Source: Nocardioides xinjiangensis
GTDB lineage: Bacteria; Actinomycetota; Actinomycetes; Propionibacteriales; Nocardioidaceae
Direction: 5' to 3'
Assembly: GCF_017916455.1 (NCBI RefSeq)
Contig: NZ_JAFMSY010000001.1
Coordinates: 1,533,977 to 1,597,976 of the forward strand
Length of the DNA: 64,000 nucleotides
Under the pieces are notes generated by a model. The model saw nothing but the letters and a program-made list of their open reading frames with translations, was not told the origin of the DNA and did not search any database. Position 1 is the stretch's first letter; each line of letters starts with the position of its first letter. Shown in pieces: positions 8,611 through 17,763 of the stretch. Position numbers and translations under genes: made by a program.

Positions 8611-10485
8611 GTGAGCCACTACAAGACCAACCTCCGCGACATCGAGTTCAACCTCTTCGAGGTGCTCGACCGGGACGCCGTGCTCGGCACCGGCCCGTTC
8701 GGCGAGGTCGACGGTGAGAGCGCGCGCGAGATCCTGCGCGAGGTCGAGCGCCTCTCCCGCGAGGACCTCGCGTCGTCCTACGAGGACAGCGACCGCAACC
8801 CGCCGGTCTTCGACCCCGCCACGCACACCGCCCCGGTGCCGCCGTCGTTCAAGGCCAGCTACCAGGCGTGGATGGACTCGGAGTTCTGGCGCCTGCAGGT
8901 GCTCGAGGAGATGGGGGGCACGCCGGCGCCGTCGTCGCTGATCTGGGCGATCGGCGAGATGGTCCTCGGCGCCAACGCCCCGGTCTGGATGTACGCCGCC
9001 GGACCGGCGTTCGCCAACGTCGTGCACCGCAACGGCAACGAGCGCGACAAGCGCATCGCCCAGCACATGGTCGAGCGCCAGTGGGGCTGCACCATGGTCC
9101 TCACCGAGCCCGACGCCGGCTCCGACGTCGGCGCCGGCCGCGCGAAGGCCGTCGCCAACGACGACGGCTCGTGGAGCATCACCGGCGTCAAGCGCTTCAT
9201 CACCAGCGCCACGCACGACATGAGCGAGAACATCATGCACCTCGTGCTCGCGCGCCCCGAGGGTGTCGAGGGCGCCGGCGGTCCGGGGACCAAGGGCCTG
9301 TCCCTGTTCTGGATGCCCGAGCACCACTTCGACCACGAGACCGGCGAGCTGACCGGTGAGCGCAACGGCGTCTACGTCACCAACGTCGAGCACAAGATGG
9401 GCATCAAGGTGTCCAACACCTGCGAGGTCACCTTCGGCGACCCGCAGGTCGGCGGCGGCGAGCCGGCGCGCGGCTGGTTGCTCGGCGAGGTCCACGACGG
9501 CATCGCGCAGATGTTCCAGGTCATCGAGAACGCCCGGATGATGGTCGGCACCAAGGCCATCGCCACGCTGTCCACCGGCTACCTCAACGCGCTGGACTAC
9601 GCCAAGGAGCGGGTGCAGGGCGCCGACCTCACCCAGGCCGCCGACAAGACCGCGCCGCGCGTGACGATCACCCACCACCCCGACGTACGCCGCTCGCTGA
9701 TGACGCAGAAGTCCTTCGCGGAGGCCATGCGCGCGCTGGTGCTCTACACCGCCACCTGGCAGGACCAGGTCATGCTCGCCGAGCACGCGGGCACCGCCGA
9801 CTCCGACGAGGCGCGGCTCGCCGCGGCCGTCAACGACCTGCTGCTCCCGATCGTCAAGGGCTACGGCTCCGAGCGTTCGTGGGTGCTGCTGGGCACCGAG
9901 TCGCTGCAGACGTTCGGCGGCTCCGGCTTCCTGCAGGAGTACCCGATCGAGCAGTACGTCCGCGACGCCAAGATCGACACGCTCTACGAGGGCACGACCG
10001 CCATCCAGGGCCAGGACTTCTTCTTCCGCAAGATCGTCAAGGACCAGGGCCGTGCCCTGGGCCACCTGGCGAAGGAGATCGAGGCGTTCATCGCCTCGGA
10101 GGCCGGCAACGGGCGCCTCAAGAACGAGCGGGCCCTGCTCGCGACCGCGCTCGAGGACGCCAACGCCATCGTCGGTCACATGATCAACGACCTGATGAGC
10201 TCGCAGGACGACGTGCGCAACATCTACAAGGTCGGCCTCAACACCTCGCGCCTGCTCATGGCGCTCGGCGACGTGGTCTGCGGGTGGCTGCTGCTGCGCC
10301 AGGCCGACGTCGCGCTGGGCAAGCTCGCCGGCGAGGTGTCGGCGAAGGACAAGGCGTTCTACGACGGCAAGGTCGCCGCCGCGCAGTTCTTCGCGCAGAC
10401 GAACCTGCCGCGGATCAGCGCCGAGCGCGCGATCGCCGAGGGCGCCGACCTCGACCTCATGGACCTCGACGAGTCGGCCTTCTGA
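8611..10485 (+). CDS. fadE5: FadE5-type acyl-CoA dehydrogenase
   Basis: A 624-residue flavoenzyme that makes the trans-2-enoyl-CoA in the first step of fatty-acid beta-oxidation. The N-terminus [19 protein letters not shown] matches the mycobacterial FadE5 start almost residue for residue, which fixes the GTG at 8611. FAD/substrate motifs [15 protein letters not shown] and [15 protein letters not shown] are followed by the C-terminal helical domain. [16 protein letters not shown] holds the presumed catalytic base Glu460. The length (about 610-625 residues, with an extra C-terminal helical domain) is typical of this broad-specificity subfamily. It is transcribed alone, divergent from the exporter and closed by a strong hairpin at 10517-10550. 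Confidence 0.92.
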   Translation: MSHYKTNLRDIEFNLFEVLDRDAVLGTGPFGEVDGESAREILREVERLSREDLASSYEDSDRNPPVFDPATHTAPVPPSFKASYQAWMDSEFWRLQVLEEMGGTPAPSSLIWAIGEMVLGANAPVWMYAAGPAFANVVHRNGNERDKRIAQHMVERQWGCTMVLTEPDAGSDVGAGRAKAVANDDGSWSITGVKRFITSATHDMSENIMHLVLARPEGVEGAGGPGTKGLSLFWMPEHHFDHETGELTGERNGVYVTNVEHKMGIKVSNTCEVTFGDPQVGGGEPARGWLLGEVHDGIAQMFQVIENARMMVGTKAIATLSTGYLNALDYAKERVQGADLTQAADKTAPRVTITHHPDVRRSLMTQKSFAEAMRALVLYTATWQDQVMLAEHAGTADSDEARLAAAVNDLLLPIVKGYGSERSWVLLGTESLQTFGGSGFLQEYPIEQYVRDAKIDTLYEGTTAIQGQDFFFRKIVKDQGRALGHLAKEIEAFIASEAGNGRLKNERALLATALEDANAIVGHMINDLMSSQDDVRNIYKVGLNTSRLLMALGDVVCGWLLLRQADVALGKLAGEVSAKDKAFYDGKVAAAQFFAQTNLPRISAERAIAEGADLDLMDLDESAF

Positions 10486-10498
10486 CGGCCGTCCTTCG

Positions 10499-10568
10499 GG
10501 TAACGCCCTGATCCGGGCACTCCCGCCCCCACCAGTGGGGGCGGGAGTGCGCGTTTGATGGCGTTACC
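10499..10568. terminator. Nested inverted repeats, probable terminator after fadE5
   Basis: A perfect 15-bp stem, GCACTCCCGCCCCCA (10517-10531) with TGGGGGCGGGAGTGC (10536-10550) around the 4-nt loop CCAG, sits 31 nt after the fadE5 stop. GCGTTTG follows but there is no real T-tract, as is common in high-GC actinobacteria. A second perfect 9-bp repeat, GGTAACGCC (10499-10507) and GGCGTTACC (10560-10568), encloses the first. Termination of fadE5 transcripts is the simplest role for the inner stem. Confidence 0.8.
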
Positions 10569-10609
10569 GGGAGCGGGGGGCCGGTGCCGCCGGATGACGG
10601 GGATGACAG

Positions 10610-10632
10610 GTGTCACGGGGAGGTCGTGACAC
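10610..10632. promoter_or_regulatory. Inverted repeat GTGTCAC-N9-GTGACAC upstream of ABC/two-component operon
   Basis: Perfect 7-bp arms GTGTCAC (10610-10616) and GTGACAC (10626-10632), flanked by outer TGAC and GTCA half-matches, lie 42-65 nt before the ATPase start. A dimeric NarL/LuxR-type response regulator usually binds such a site, and the operon encodes exactly one, so auto-regulation of the exporter operon is likely. This is inferred. Confidence 0.55.
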
Positions 10633-10674
10633 TTCCGTCAGGGACCGGGGGCCGTACGTCGGCAGGCTGGGCGC

Positions 10675-11586
10675 ATGACCTCCCCAGCCGCCGTGCCCGC
10701 GATCCGCGCGACGGGGCTGCGCAAGCAGTTCCGCGGCTCCGACCAGAGCACCGTCGTCGCCGTCGACGGCATCGACCTCGTCGTCCAGCCGGGCGAGATC
10801 GTCGCGTTCCTCGGCCCCAACGGGGCCGGCAAGACGACGACGGTCGACATGATGCTCGGGCTCACCCGGCCCGACGCCGGCCGCCTGGAGGTCTACGGCA
10901 CCTCCCCCGGCGAGGCCGTGCGCCGGGGCCTGGTCTCCGCGGTCATGCAGACCGGCGGGCTGCTCAACGACTTCACGGTCGAGGAGACGGCCCGCGCCAT
11001 CGCGGCCCTGCACGGCCGGACGGACCGGGTCGAGGTGGTCCTCGAGCGTGCCCGGCTCACCGATCTCGCCCGCCGCCGCGTCGAGGCGTGCTCGGGCGGG
11101 GAGCAGCAGCGGCTGAAGTTCGCCCTCGCGCTGCTGCCCGACCCGGACCTCGTCATCCTGGACGAGCCCACCACCGGCATGGACGTCGGCGCCCGCCAGG
11201 AGTTCTGGCAGGCGATGCGCGCGGACGCCGCCCACGGCCGCACGATCGTGTTCGCCACCCACTACCTCGCCGAGGCCGACGAGTTCGCCGAGCGCACGGT
11301 CCTGATGAACCGCGGCCGCATCGTCCACGACGCGGCGACGACCGACGTGCGAGCGGCGTACGGCGGACGCACCGTGACCCTCCGGCCGCCGCCCGCGGTC
11401 GAGCGGGCCGACGGCATCGACCCGGCCTGGCTGGCGCAGGTGCGCCGGGTGCTCGAGCCGCTCGGCGTCACCGACGTGGAGGTCTCCGCCCCCAGCCTGG
11501 AGGCGGCGTTCCTCGCGCTGACCTCGGGAGCCGGCCACCCCGACCGCCCCGGCCACCGCGACCACCTCGTCGGAGCCACCCGATGA
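10675..11586 (+). CDS. ABC exporter ATP-binding protein
   Basis: A 303-residue ATPase of the drug/antibiotic type (DrrA/CcmA-like) that powers the permease encoded next. Walker A is GPNGAGKT (residues 47-54), the signature is CSGGEQQR, Walker B and D-loop are LVILDEPTTGMD, and the H-loop is FATHYLAEADEF. A C-terminal regulatory extension of about 80 residues follows the nucleotide-binding domain. Its stop overlaps the permease start (ATGA), the first of three 4-nt overlaps that tie ATPase, permease, kinase and regulator into one operon. Such operons (LiaRS/DesKR style) commonly sense and remove membrane-active compounds; the substrate is unknown. Confidence 0.93.
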   Translation: MTSPAAVPAIRATGLRKQFRGSDQSTVVAVDGIDLVVQPGEIVAFLGPNGAGKTTTVDMMLGLTRPDAGRLEVYGTSPGEAVRRGLVSAVMQTGGLLNDFTVEETARAIAALHGRTDRVEVVLERARLTDLARRRVEACSGGEQQRLKFALALLPDPDLVILDEPTTGMDVGARQEFWQAMRADAAHGRTIVFATHYLAEADEFAERTVLMNRGRIVHDAATTDVRAAYGGRTVTLRPPPAVERADGIDPAWLAQVRRVLEPLGVTDVEVSAPSLEAAFLALTSGAGHPDRPGHRDHLVGATR

Positions 11587-12383
11587 CCGCCAGCGCCCTC
11601 CGCGCCGCGCGGCCGGCCGCCGACCCACGACCGGTGCCCCGCCCCGCGATGCTGCGCTACGCCCGCCTCGACCTGCGCCGCCAGCTGCGCGACCGGATCG
11701 GGATGTTCTTCATCGTCGGGCTGCCGACGTTCATGTACCTCGTCTTCGGCCTCGGGTCGCAGGACCCGGTCGGCAGCGGCAACGTCGCCATGTACGTGAT
11801 GATCTCGATGGCCTGCTACGGCGCCGTCACCGCGACCACCGGCGTGGCCGGCAGCGCGGCCACCGAGCAGGTGATGGGCTGGGGGCGCCAGCTCGGCCTG
11901 ACGCCCATGCGCCCGCTCGCGTTCGTCGCGGTCAAGGCGGCGCTGGCGATGGTCGTCGCCGCCCTGCCCGTGGCGCTCATCTTCGCGATCGGCGCGGCCA
12001 CCGGCGCCCGCGGCGCGTGGTCGGACTGGCTCACCTCGGCCGCCGTCGTCTGGGCGGGGTCCGCGCTCTTCGCGGTCTACGGGCTGGCCGTCTGCCTGGT
12101 CTTCCGCGGTCCGAACGCACCCGGGATCGCCTCCGGGATGATCGTGGTGATGGCCTTCCTCGGCAACGTCTTCACGCCCATGAGCGGGTTCATGCTCGAC
12201 CTCGGCCGGCTGACGCCGCTCTACGGGTACGCCGCCCTCGCGCGGTTCCCGCTCACCGACGGCTGGCTCCCGTCGGGCGTGCGCGACCCCCTGTGGCTGC
12301 CGGTCGCTAACGTGCTCGCGTGGACGGTGATCTTCGCGCTGCTGGCGCTGTGGGGCGTACGCCGGAGCCGGGCGCGCACGTGA
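11583..12383 (+). CDS. ABC-2 type exporter permease
   Basis: A 266-residue membrane protein with about six helices, starting after a basic, proline-rich cytoplasmic segment. IGMFFIVGLPTFMYLVFGLG begins helix 1; ATTGVAGSAATEQVMGWGRQLGLTP is the conserved cytoplasmic coupling region of ABC-2 permeases. The ATG overlaps the ATPase stop and its own TGA overlaps the kinase GTG, so stoichiometry is probably translationally coupled. Together with the ATPase it forms a two-plus-two exporter. Length and topology are normal. Confidence 0.9.
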   Translation: MTASALRAARPAADPRPVPRPAMLRYARLDLRRQLRDRIGMFFIVGLPTFMYLVFGLGSQDPVGSGNVAMYVMISMACYGAVTATTGVAGSAATEQVMGWGRQLGLTPMRPLAFVAVKAALAMVVAALPVALIFAIGAATGARGAWSDWLTSAAVVWAGSALFAVYGLAVCLVFRGPNAPGIASGMIVVMAFLGNVFTPMSGFMLDLGRLTPLYGYAALARFPLTDGWLPSGVRDPLWLPVANVLAWTVIFALLALWGVRRSRART

Positions 12384-13438
12384 CCACCGACCCGGCCGGG
12401 GCCGCGCTGCCCGCGAACCCGTGGGAGAAGTGGGGGTGGGCGTTCGCGTCCGTCTGGCTGTTCTTCCTGGTCTTCCCGATCGTGGCCGTCGCCGAGTCCG
12501 CCGTCCCGACCTGGGCCAAGGCGGGCGCGCTGCTGTGCATCGTCGGCTTCGCGGTGGCCAACGTCCTGGGCTACTCGCAGCGGCACAGCACCTGGCTGTC
12601 CCTGGGTGCGATGCTGCTGCTGGCCCTCGCCACGGTGCCCGTCATCGGCATCGGGGTCATCTCGTTCACCCCGTACCTCGCGATCCTCTCCGCCCTCGAG
12701 CTGCCGGCCCCCGCCTGGAAGTGGGCCGTCGGGTTCTGGGCGGCGGTCCCCCTGCTGTCGCTGCTGGGCATCGACGGCTTCCCGACGGGCTTCTTCCTCA
12801 TGCTCTGGCCGATCATGATCGGCGGCGTCATGCTGCGCATCTTCGGCGAGCGCGAGCACGCGGCCCACGAGGCGCGCCGCTCGTACGCCGTCGTCGCCGA
12901 GCGCGAGCGGGTGGCGCGCGACGTGCACGACGTGCTCGGCCACTCCCTCACCGCGCTCTCGGTGAAGGCCGAGCTCGCGGCGCGCCTGGTCGACCTCGAC
13001 CCCGAGCGCGCCAAAGCCGAGCTGGAGTCCATCCAGGCCACGGCGCGCCAGGCGCTCGCCGAGGTGCGCGCGACCGTCGGCGGCCTTCGGGCCGGCAACC
13101 TGGAGGCCGAGCTCGCGGCGGCGCCCCGGGTGCTGGCCGACGCCGGGATCTCCACGACCGTCGTCGGCGGCATCGCCGACACCGACCCGCGCCACCGCAC
13201 GCTGCTGGCGTGGGTGCTGCGCGAGTCGGTGACCAACGTCGTGCGCCACGCGCGGGCGCACACGGTCGTCATCGAGCTCGGCCCGCACGGCATCACGGTC
13301 ACCGACGACGGCACCGGGTGCTCCGGCGCCGAGGGCAACGGCCTGCGCGGGATGCGCGAGCGGGTCGCCGGGGTGGGCGGCACCCTCCACGTCGGCGCGG
13401 CCGGGCCGGGCACCCGGGTGGAGGTGGCCCTCCCGTGA
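12380..13438 (+). CDS. NarL-type sensor histidine kinase (HisKA_3)
   Basis: A 352-residue membrane kinase. Five or six hydrophobic helices (residues about 20-155) lack a large extracellular loop, the 'intramembrane-sensing' architecture. The dimerisation/phosphoacceptor box ERVARDVHDVLGHSLTAL carries His183. The ATP-binding half has the N-box-like WVLRESVTNVVRHARA and the G-boxes VTDDGTG and GNGLRGMRER. The GTG start overlaps the permease stop, and its own stop overlaps the GTG of the response regulator. It likely senses the exporter or the compound it pumps, as in LiaS/DesK modules. Confidence 0.92.
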   Translation: MTTDPAGAALPANPWEKWGWAFASVWLFFLVFPIVAVAESAVPTWAKAGALLCIVGFAVANVLGYSQRHSTWLSLGAMLLLALATVPVIGIGVISFTPYLAILSALELPAPAWKWAVGFWAAVPLLSLLGIDGFPTGFFLMLWPIMIGGVMLRIFGEREHAAHEARRSYAVVAERERVARDVHDVLGHSLTALSVKAELAARLVDLDPERAKAELESIQATARQALAEVRATVGGLRAGNLEAELAAAPRVLADAGISTTVVGGIADTDPRHRTLLAWVLRESVTNVVRHARAHTVVIELGPHGITVTDDGTGCSGAEGNGLRGMRERVAGVGGTLHVGAAGPGTRVEVALP

Positions 13439-14040
13439 TCCGGCTCCTGCTGGCCGACGACCAGGCACTCGTCCGCGGGGCGTTGGCCGCCCTGCTCGAC
13501 CTGGAGTCCGACCTCGAGGTCGTCGCGCAGGTCGGGCGCGGCGACGAGGTGGTCACCGCCGCGCGGGACTCCGGCGCCGAGGTGTGCCTGCTCGACATCG
13601 AGATGCCCGGCCTCAACGGCATCGACGCCGCGGCCGCCGTCCGGCGGGAGCTGCCCGGGGTGCGCTCGCTGATCGTCACCACGTTCGGGCGGCCCGGCTA
13701 CGTGCGGCGGGCGATCGAGGCGGGGGCGTCCGGCTTCGTCGTCAAGGACACCCCCGCCCGCCAGCTGGCCGACGCCGTGCGCCGCGTGCACTCCGGGCTG
13801 CGGGTCATCGACCCGGACCTCGCGGCGGAGTCGCTCATCGACGGCCCGAGCCCGCTCACCGGTCGGGAGCGGGAGCTGCTGACGCACGCCCTCGACGGGT
13901 CGCCGGTGGCGACGATCGCGGCGCGCGTGCACCTCTCGGAGGGCACGGTGCGCAACCACCTGTCGGCCGCGATCGGCAAGACCGGCGCCACCACCCGCAG
14001 CGAGGCGGCCCGGATCGCGCAGGAGCGCGGCTGGCTGTGA
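13435..14040 (+). CDS. NarL/LuxR-type response regulator
   Basis: A 201-residue regulator with an N-terminal receiver (acidic pair DD near residues 8-9, phospho-acceptor Asp54 in CLLDIEMPG, Lys in VVKDTPA) and a C-terminal LuxR helix-turn-helix (SPLTGRERELLTHAL..TIAARVHLSEGTVRNHLSAAIGKTGA). It is the partner of the kinase it overlaps. The inverted repeat at 10610-10632 is its likely target, closing an auto-regulatory loop over the four-gene operon. The gene ends 24 nt from a convergent gene. Confidence 0.94.
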   Translation: MIRLLLADDQALVRGALAALLDLESDLEVVAQVGRGDEVVTAARDSGAEVCLLDIEMPGLNGIDAAAAVRRELPGVRSLIVTTFGRPGYVRRAIEAGASGFVVKDTPARQLADAVRRVHSGLRVIDPDLAAESLIDGPSPLTGRERELLTHALDGSPVATIAARVHLSEGTVRNHLSAAIGKTGATTRSEAARIAQERGWL

Positions 14041-14064
14041 GCCGCCGGGAGCCCGTCGGCCCGC

Positions 14065-14274
14065 TCAGATGTCCCGCCGCTCCTCCACGTGGGTGGTCCG
14101 CGCGCGCTGGTTCATCACCAGGGCCAGCACGAGCGAGAGCACGCCCGCGATGACGAGGATCCAGCCGACCGTCGTCGGGTCGACGAACTCCTGCACCGAG
14201 GCCGGGAACTCCTTGATGGCGAACAGGAGGATGAGTCCGATGACGAGCAGCAGGATGCCGATTCCGATACCCAT
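14065..14274 (-). CDS. Small two-helix membrane protein (DUF6458-like)
   Basis: A 69-residue membrane protein. MGIGIGILLLVIGLILLFAI forms the first helix, a short loop with Pro/Val follows, and VGWILVIAGVLSLVLALVM forms the second, with a basic/acidic cytoplasmic tail. This pattern is typical of the actinobacterial DUF6458 family, whose function is unknown. It is monocistronic, on the strand opposite both neighbours. An AGGAG ribosome site is seen upstream of the ATG (complement of ACTCCTTT). Confidence 0.8.
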   Translation of the reverse strand: MGIGIGILLLVIGLILLFAIKEFPASVQEFVDPTTVGWILVIAGVLSLVLALVMNQRARTTHVEERRDI

Positions 14275-14429
14275 GACGACTCCTTTGTCGGGTGGTGCGG
14301 CCCGGGTCCGGTCCGGGCCGTCCCGAGCAGGGTAGGCCCGCCCGGCCGGGGATCGGCGTACGTGTGGGTCGGCGCCACCCCGTGCGGGTGCGCGGCGCGG
14401 TGACGGCTCCGAGCCCTACGCTCGGCACC

Positions 14430-15245
14430 ATGACCGAACAGGAGCGGCTCGCCGCGCTCGTCGCCGTGTGGTGGGAGGCCGTGGACTCGTTCACGCGCGT
14501 GCTCGAGCACGTCGCGGTGGACCAGTGGAGGACTCCCACCGACCTCCCCGGCTGGGACGTGCACGCGGTGGCGGCGCACACCGCCCACCTCGAGGCGCTC
14601 CTGGCCGGGCGCGACCACGAGGAGGTCGAGATCGGGCAGGTCCCGCACGCCCGGGGCGTGATGGGCCGGTTCACCGAGCAGGGGGTGGTCGCCCGTCGCA
14701 CGATGACGCCCGACGCGCTGATCTCCGAGATCCGCGAGTCGACGACCGCTCGGCACACGCGGCTCCTCGCCGACCCGCCGACCGACCCGTCGGCGCCGGC
14801 GCCCGGCGTCTTCGGGGCCCTCGGGTGGACCACCGGGCTCCTGCTGCGCAACCGGCCGCTCGACGTGTGGATGCACGAGCAGGACGTCCGCCGCGCGCTC
14901 GGGATGCCGGGCAACCTCGACTCGGCGCCGGCGGTCCACAGCGCCGACTACCTGATGGAGAGCCTGCCCTACGTCGTCGCCAAGCGCGCGCAGGCGCCGG
15001 CGGGCAGCGTCGTCCGCGTGGAGGTGGCCGGTCACGAGCCGGCGACCGTCGTGGTGGGCGACGACGGCCGCGGGCGCCCCGGCACTGCGGAGGACGGGGA
15101 GCCGGCGGTGACCCTGGCGATGGACCGGGAGACCTTCGTGGTGCTGGCCGGTGGTCGGCGGCCGGTGGAGCCGGGCGTCGTCGCGGTGGAGGGTGACGCC
15201 GCGCTCGGCGAGCGGGTCCTGGCGTCCATGGGCGTCACGCCGTGA
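14430..15245 (+). CDS. Maleylpyruvate-isomerase-type mycothiol-dependent enzyme
   Basis: A 271-residue DinB-fold protein. The N-terminal half has the metal-ligand and helix pattern LPGWDVHAVAAHTAHLEALLAG of the mycothiol-dependent maleylpyruvate isomerase superfamily, and VWMHEQDVRRALGMPG supplies the third His region. The C-terminal part is the small SCP2-like/MDMPI_C domain (residues about 180-270). Such enzymes use mycothiol, the actinobacterial thiol, in isomerase or S-transfer reactions, but the true substrate is unknown. The stop overlaps the following SDR start (GTGA), so the two products likely act together. Confidence 0.82.
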   Translation: MTEQERLAALVAVWWEAVDSFTRVLEHVAVDQWRTPTDLPGWDVHAVAAHTAHLEALLAGRDHEEVEIGQVPHARGVMGRFTEQGVVARRTMTPDALISEIRESTTARHTRLLADPPTDPSAPAPGVFGALGWTTGLLLRNRPLDVWMHEQDVRRALGMPGNLDSAPAVHSADYLMESLPYVVAKRAQAPAGSVVRVEVAGHEPATVVVGDDGRGRPGTAEDGEPAVTLAMDRETFVVLAGGRRPVEPGVVAVEGDAALGERVLASMGVTP

Positions 15246-16168
15246 GCGTCGCGTGGACGACCTCCGACATCGGAGACCTCACCGGGCGGACCGCGGTCGT
15301 GACCGGCCCGACCCTCGGCGGCCTGGGCTTCCACACCGCGCTCGAGCTGGCCCGCCACGGCGCCCGGGTCACCCTCGCGGGACGGACGCCGGCGAAGCTC
15401 GACGGGGCAGCCGAGGCGGTGCGCGCCGACGTGCCGGGCGCCGCGCTGGAGACCCTGGTGGTGGACCTGTCCGACCTCGCCTCGGTGCGGTCGGCCGCCG
15501 AGGCGGCGAGGGGTCTCGGCCCGATCGACCTGCTGGTGAACAACGCCGGCATCATGGCCCCTCCCCTCCGCCGGACGGCGGACGGCCTCGAGTCGCAGAT
15601 GGCGACCAACCACTTCGGACCCTTCCTGCTGACGGGCCTGCTGCTCGAGCAGCTGGTGGCCTCCGGCCAGGGCCGCGTCGTGACCCTCTCCTCGCAGATG
15701 CACCGGGTGGCGCGCTCGGCCCCGGTGGGCGACCCGCGGGCGCGGCGGCGCTACCGGCGGTGGCGGGTCTACGGCGAGACCAAGCTCGCCAACCTGCTCT
15801 TCACCTTCGAGCTCGACCGCCGGTCGCGGCAGGCGGGGCTGCCCGTCACGGCGCTGGCCGCGCACCCGGGCCTCGCCGGCACCCACCTCGTCGTCAACGG
15901 CCAGGTGGGCACCAGCCGGGGGCGCCGCGCGTCGATCCTCGACGCCGCCGTCAAGGCGGTCTCGCAGCCTGCTGCTGCCGGTGCGTGGCCGACGCTCATG
16001 GCCGCCACCGCCGACCTGCCGGGCGGGACCTACGTCGGCCCCGGCGGTCCCGCACAGGCGACGGGGCGCCCCCGCGTCGTCGACACGGCGCCTCTCGCCC
16101 GGGACGAGGTGGCGCAGCGGCGCCTGTGGGAGACCAGCGAGGCCACGGTCGGGCTCGCGTGGCCGTGA
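15242..16168 (+). CDS. Short-chain dehydrogenase/reductase (retinol-dehydrogenase-like)
   Basis: A 308-residue NAD(P)-dependent oxidoreductase. The nucleotide loop reads VVTGPTLGGLG, one residue longer than the usual TGxxxGxG; LVNNAGIM, the Ser in VVTLSSQMH and the YGETK catalytic Tyr/Lys are all present. RxxK-like basic residues after strand 2 (AGRTPAKL) suggest NADP preference. The subfamily resembles WWOX/retinol-dehydrogenase-like SDRs common in actinobacteria, with unknown lipid or alcohol substrates. It is translationally coupled to the upstream mycothiol-type gene. It ends 6 nt from the convergent beta-propeller gene, where no array is present. Confidence 0.88.
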   Translation: MSVAWTTSDIGDLTGRTAVVTGPTLGGLGFHTALELARHGARVTLAGRTPAKLDGAAEAVRADVPGAALETLVVDLSDLASVRSAAEAARGLGPIDLLVNNAGIMAPPLRRTADGLESQMATNHFGPFLLTGLLLEQLVASGQGRVVTLSSQMHRVARSAPVGDPRARRRYRRWRVYGETKLANLLFTFELDRRSRQAGLPVTALAAHPGLAGTHLVVNGQVGTSRGRRASILDAAVKAVSQPAAAGAWPTLMAATADLPGGTYVGPGGPAQATGRPRVVDTAPLARDEVAQRRLWETSEATVGLAWP

Positions 16169-16174
16169 GCGTCG

Positions 16175-17671
16175 TCAGCTGCGGTCGCGCACCCGGACCA
16201 GCCCCGCCGCCGTGCCGACGAACGCGGAGCCGTCCCTGCCGAGGGTGATGCGCGACCCGCCGCTGCGGGCGAGGAGGCCGGTGCCGGTCCGCACTCCCCA
16301 CATGGCCCGCCCGGAGGACGCGTCGATCGCGGTGAGGTACCACGCGCTGACCCCGGTCAGCGAGGGCCGCTTGGTCCACGCGTAGACCAGGCCGTTCGGG
16401 CGGCTGGCCACGGCGCCGGAGCCCGGCGAGACGGCGTCGCTGGTCCAGGCGACGACGCACCCGCCGTCGGCGAGGTCGACCCGGGCGACCCCCGGGGCGG
16501 GGGTGAAGCCCAGCAACGTGCGGCGCGGTGACGCGTACCCCCCGTCGTTGGTGACGACGACACCGCCGCCGAGCGCGGCGAGGTCGCTGCCGGTCGAGCC
16601 GCCGTCGTCGAAGACCGGCTGGCGGCACAGCTCGCGGCCGTCGTCGCGGGCGAGGAAGAGGACGCCCAGCCGGTCGTCCGCCTCGTCGGTGATCGCCACG
16701 GCCCCGCCGTCGAGGAGGACCGGGGCGGAGCCGCTGGAGCCGGTGTACGCCGTGCGCCAGACGGGCTGCGGCGTGCCGTCCTCGGCGGCGACCAGGCGGT
16801 GCAGCGCCTCGTCGGTGACGACGTACGCGCCGGCCTCGTCCGTGGCGATGCCGCGACGGACCTGCTCGCCCAGGTCGGCGACGCCCACCTGCCCGCTCGC
16901 CGGGTCGAGGGTGCCGACGAGCCCGGCGCGCGTCGCCCACCAGACCCGACCGGACCATCCCGGGGCGAGCGCCACCAGGCAGTCGCCGTAGGGCACGTAG
17001 GGCTTGAGGTCCCAGGTGGCGTCGGGCGCGAGGTCCGGCTCGCCCTTGCTCGCGGTGCGCACGGCCAGCACCTGCCGGTCGCCGGCGGCGACGACGGCCC
17101 GGTCGGCCGCGTCGAGGTAGACCACGTCGCCGGGGCAGGCGGAGTCCTCGGGGCGTTCGGGCAGCTCGTGCGTGGCCGTCGGCCGCAGGGAGTCGGGGTC
17201 CACGACCCGCAGGCTCTGGCCTCCGCGTCCGGTGCAGAGCGCGACGAGGCGGTCGGCCGAGGTCACCTCGAGCCGGCCGCACCGCTCGAGGCCGTACCAG
17301 GCGGTGGCGACCTCGGGCTGGCGCCCGAGCGGGCCGGGCCGGTCCGCGGGGTCCTCCGCGGCGAGGTGGGGGTTGCGCGTCGGCGCTGCGGCGACCGGAC
17401 TCGGCACGGCCGGGCGGCCGACGTAGGACGGACCGGCCCACACCCCCGGCGCCGGCGGGATCGGGAGCCAGCCGTCGGGCACCGCCATGACGGCGGCTGC
17501 GAGGAGGGCGGCGGCGCCCGCCAGCCGGGCGGCGCCGCGGCGGCTGACGTACGCGCGGTCGCGGGCCCACCAGCGGACGCGGGGGACGCAGAGCGCCGCG
17601 GCGGCGACGAGCAGGACGACCGGCCCCCAGGCGAGCCAGAGCAGCAGGAGCGCGCCGACCAGCCAGACCAC
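16175..17671 (-). CDS. Membrane-anchored PQQ-like beta-propeller protein
   Basis: A 498-residue protein with two N-terminal hydrophobic helices (about residues 1-28 and 46-66) and a large extracytoplasmic domain. The latter shows repeated blade patterns ending in W or Y ('LRVVDPDSLRPTATHEL', 'GLVGTLDPASGQVGVADLG', 'YLTAIDASSGRAMWGVRTG') typical of PQQ-like/WD propellers. No catalytic PQQ ligands are recognisable, so a scaffold or binding role is more likely than a dehydrogenase. Cys residues are spaced for extracellular disulfides. Monocistronic. It could be an assembly or cell-wall-related factor, but this is not shown. Confidence 0.75.
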   Translation of the reverse strand: MVWLVGALLLLWLAWGPVVLLVAAAALCVPRVRWWARDRAYVSRRGAARLAGAAALLAAAVMAVPDGWLPIPPAPGVWAGPSYVGRPAVPSPVAAAPTRNPHLAAEDPADRPGPLGRQPEVATAWYGLERCGRLEVTSADRLVALCTGRGGQSLRVVDPDSLRPTATHELPERPEDSACPGDVVYLDAADRAVVAAGDRQVLAVRTASKGEPDLAPDATWDLKPYVPYGDCLVALAPGWSGRVWWATRAGLVGTLDPASGQVGVADLGEQVRRGIATDEAGAYVVTDEALHRLVAAEDGTPQPVWRTAYTGSSGSAPVLLDGGAVAITDEADDRLGVLFLARDDGRELCRQPVFDDGGSTGSDLAALGGGVVVTNDGGYASPRRTLLGFTPAPGVARVDLADGGCVVAWTSDAVSPGSGAVASRPNGLVYAWTKRPSLTGVSAWYLTAIDASSGRAMWGVRTGTGLLARSGGSRITLGRDGSAFVGTAAGLVRVRDRS

Positions 17672-17763
17672 CGGGCGACTGTAGGCGAGGCGCGACCCCG
17701 CTCAGCGGAGGCGCATCGGGGCCGCTCGCGACGCGTGCGTCACACGACGCCGTGCCGCTCCGG

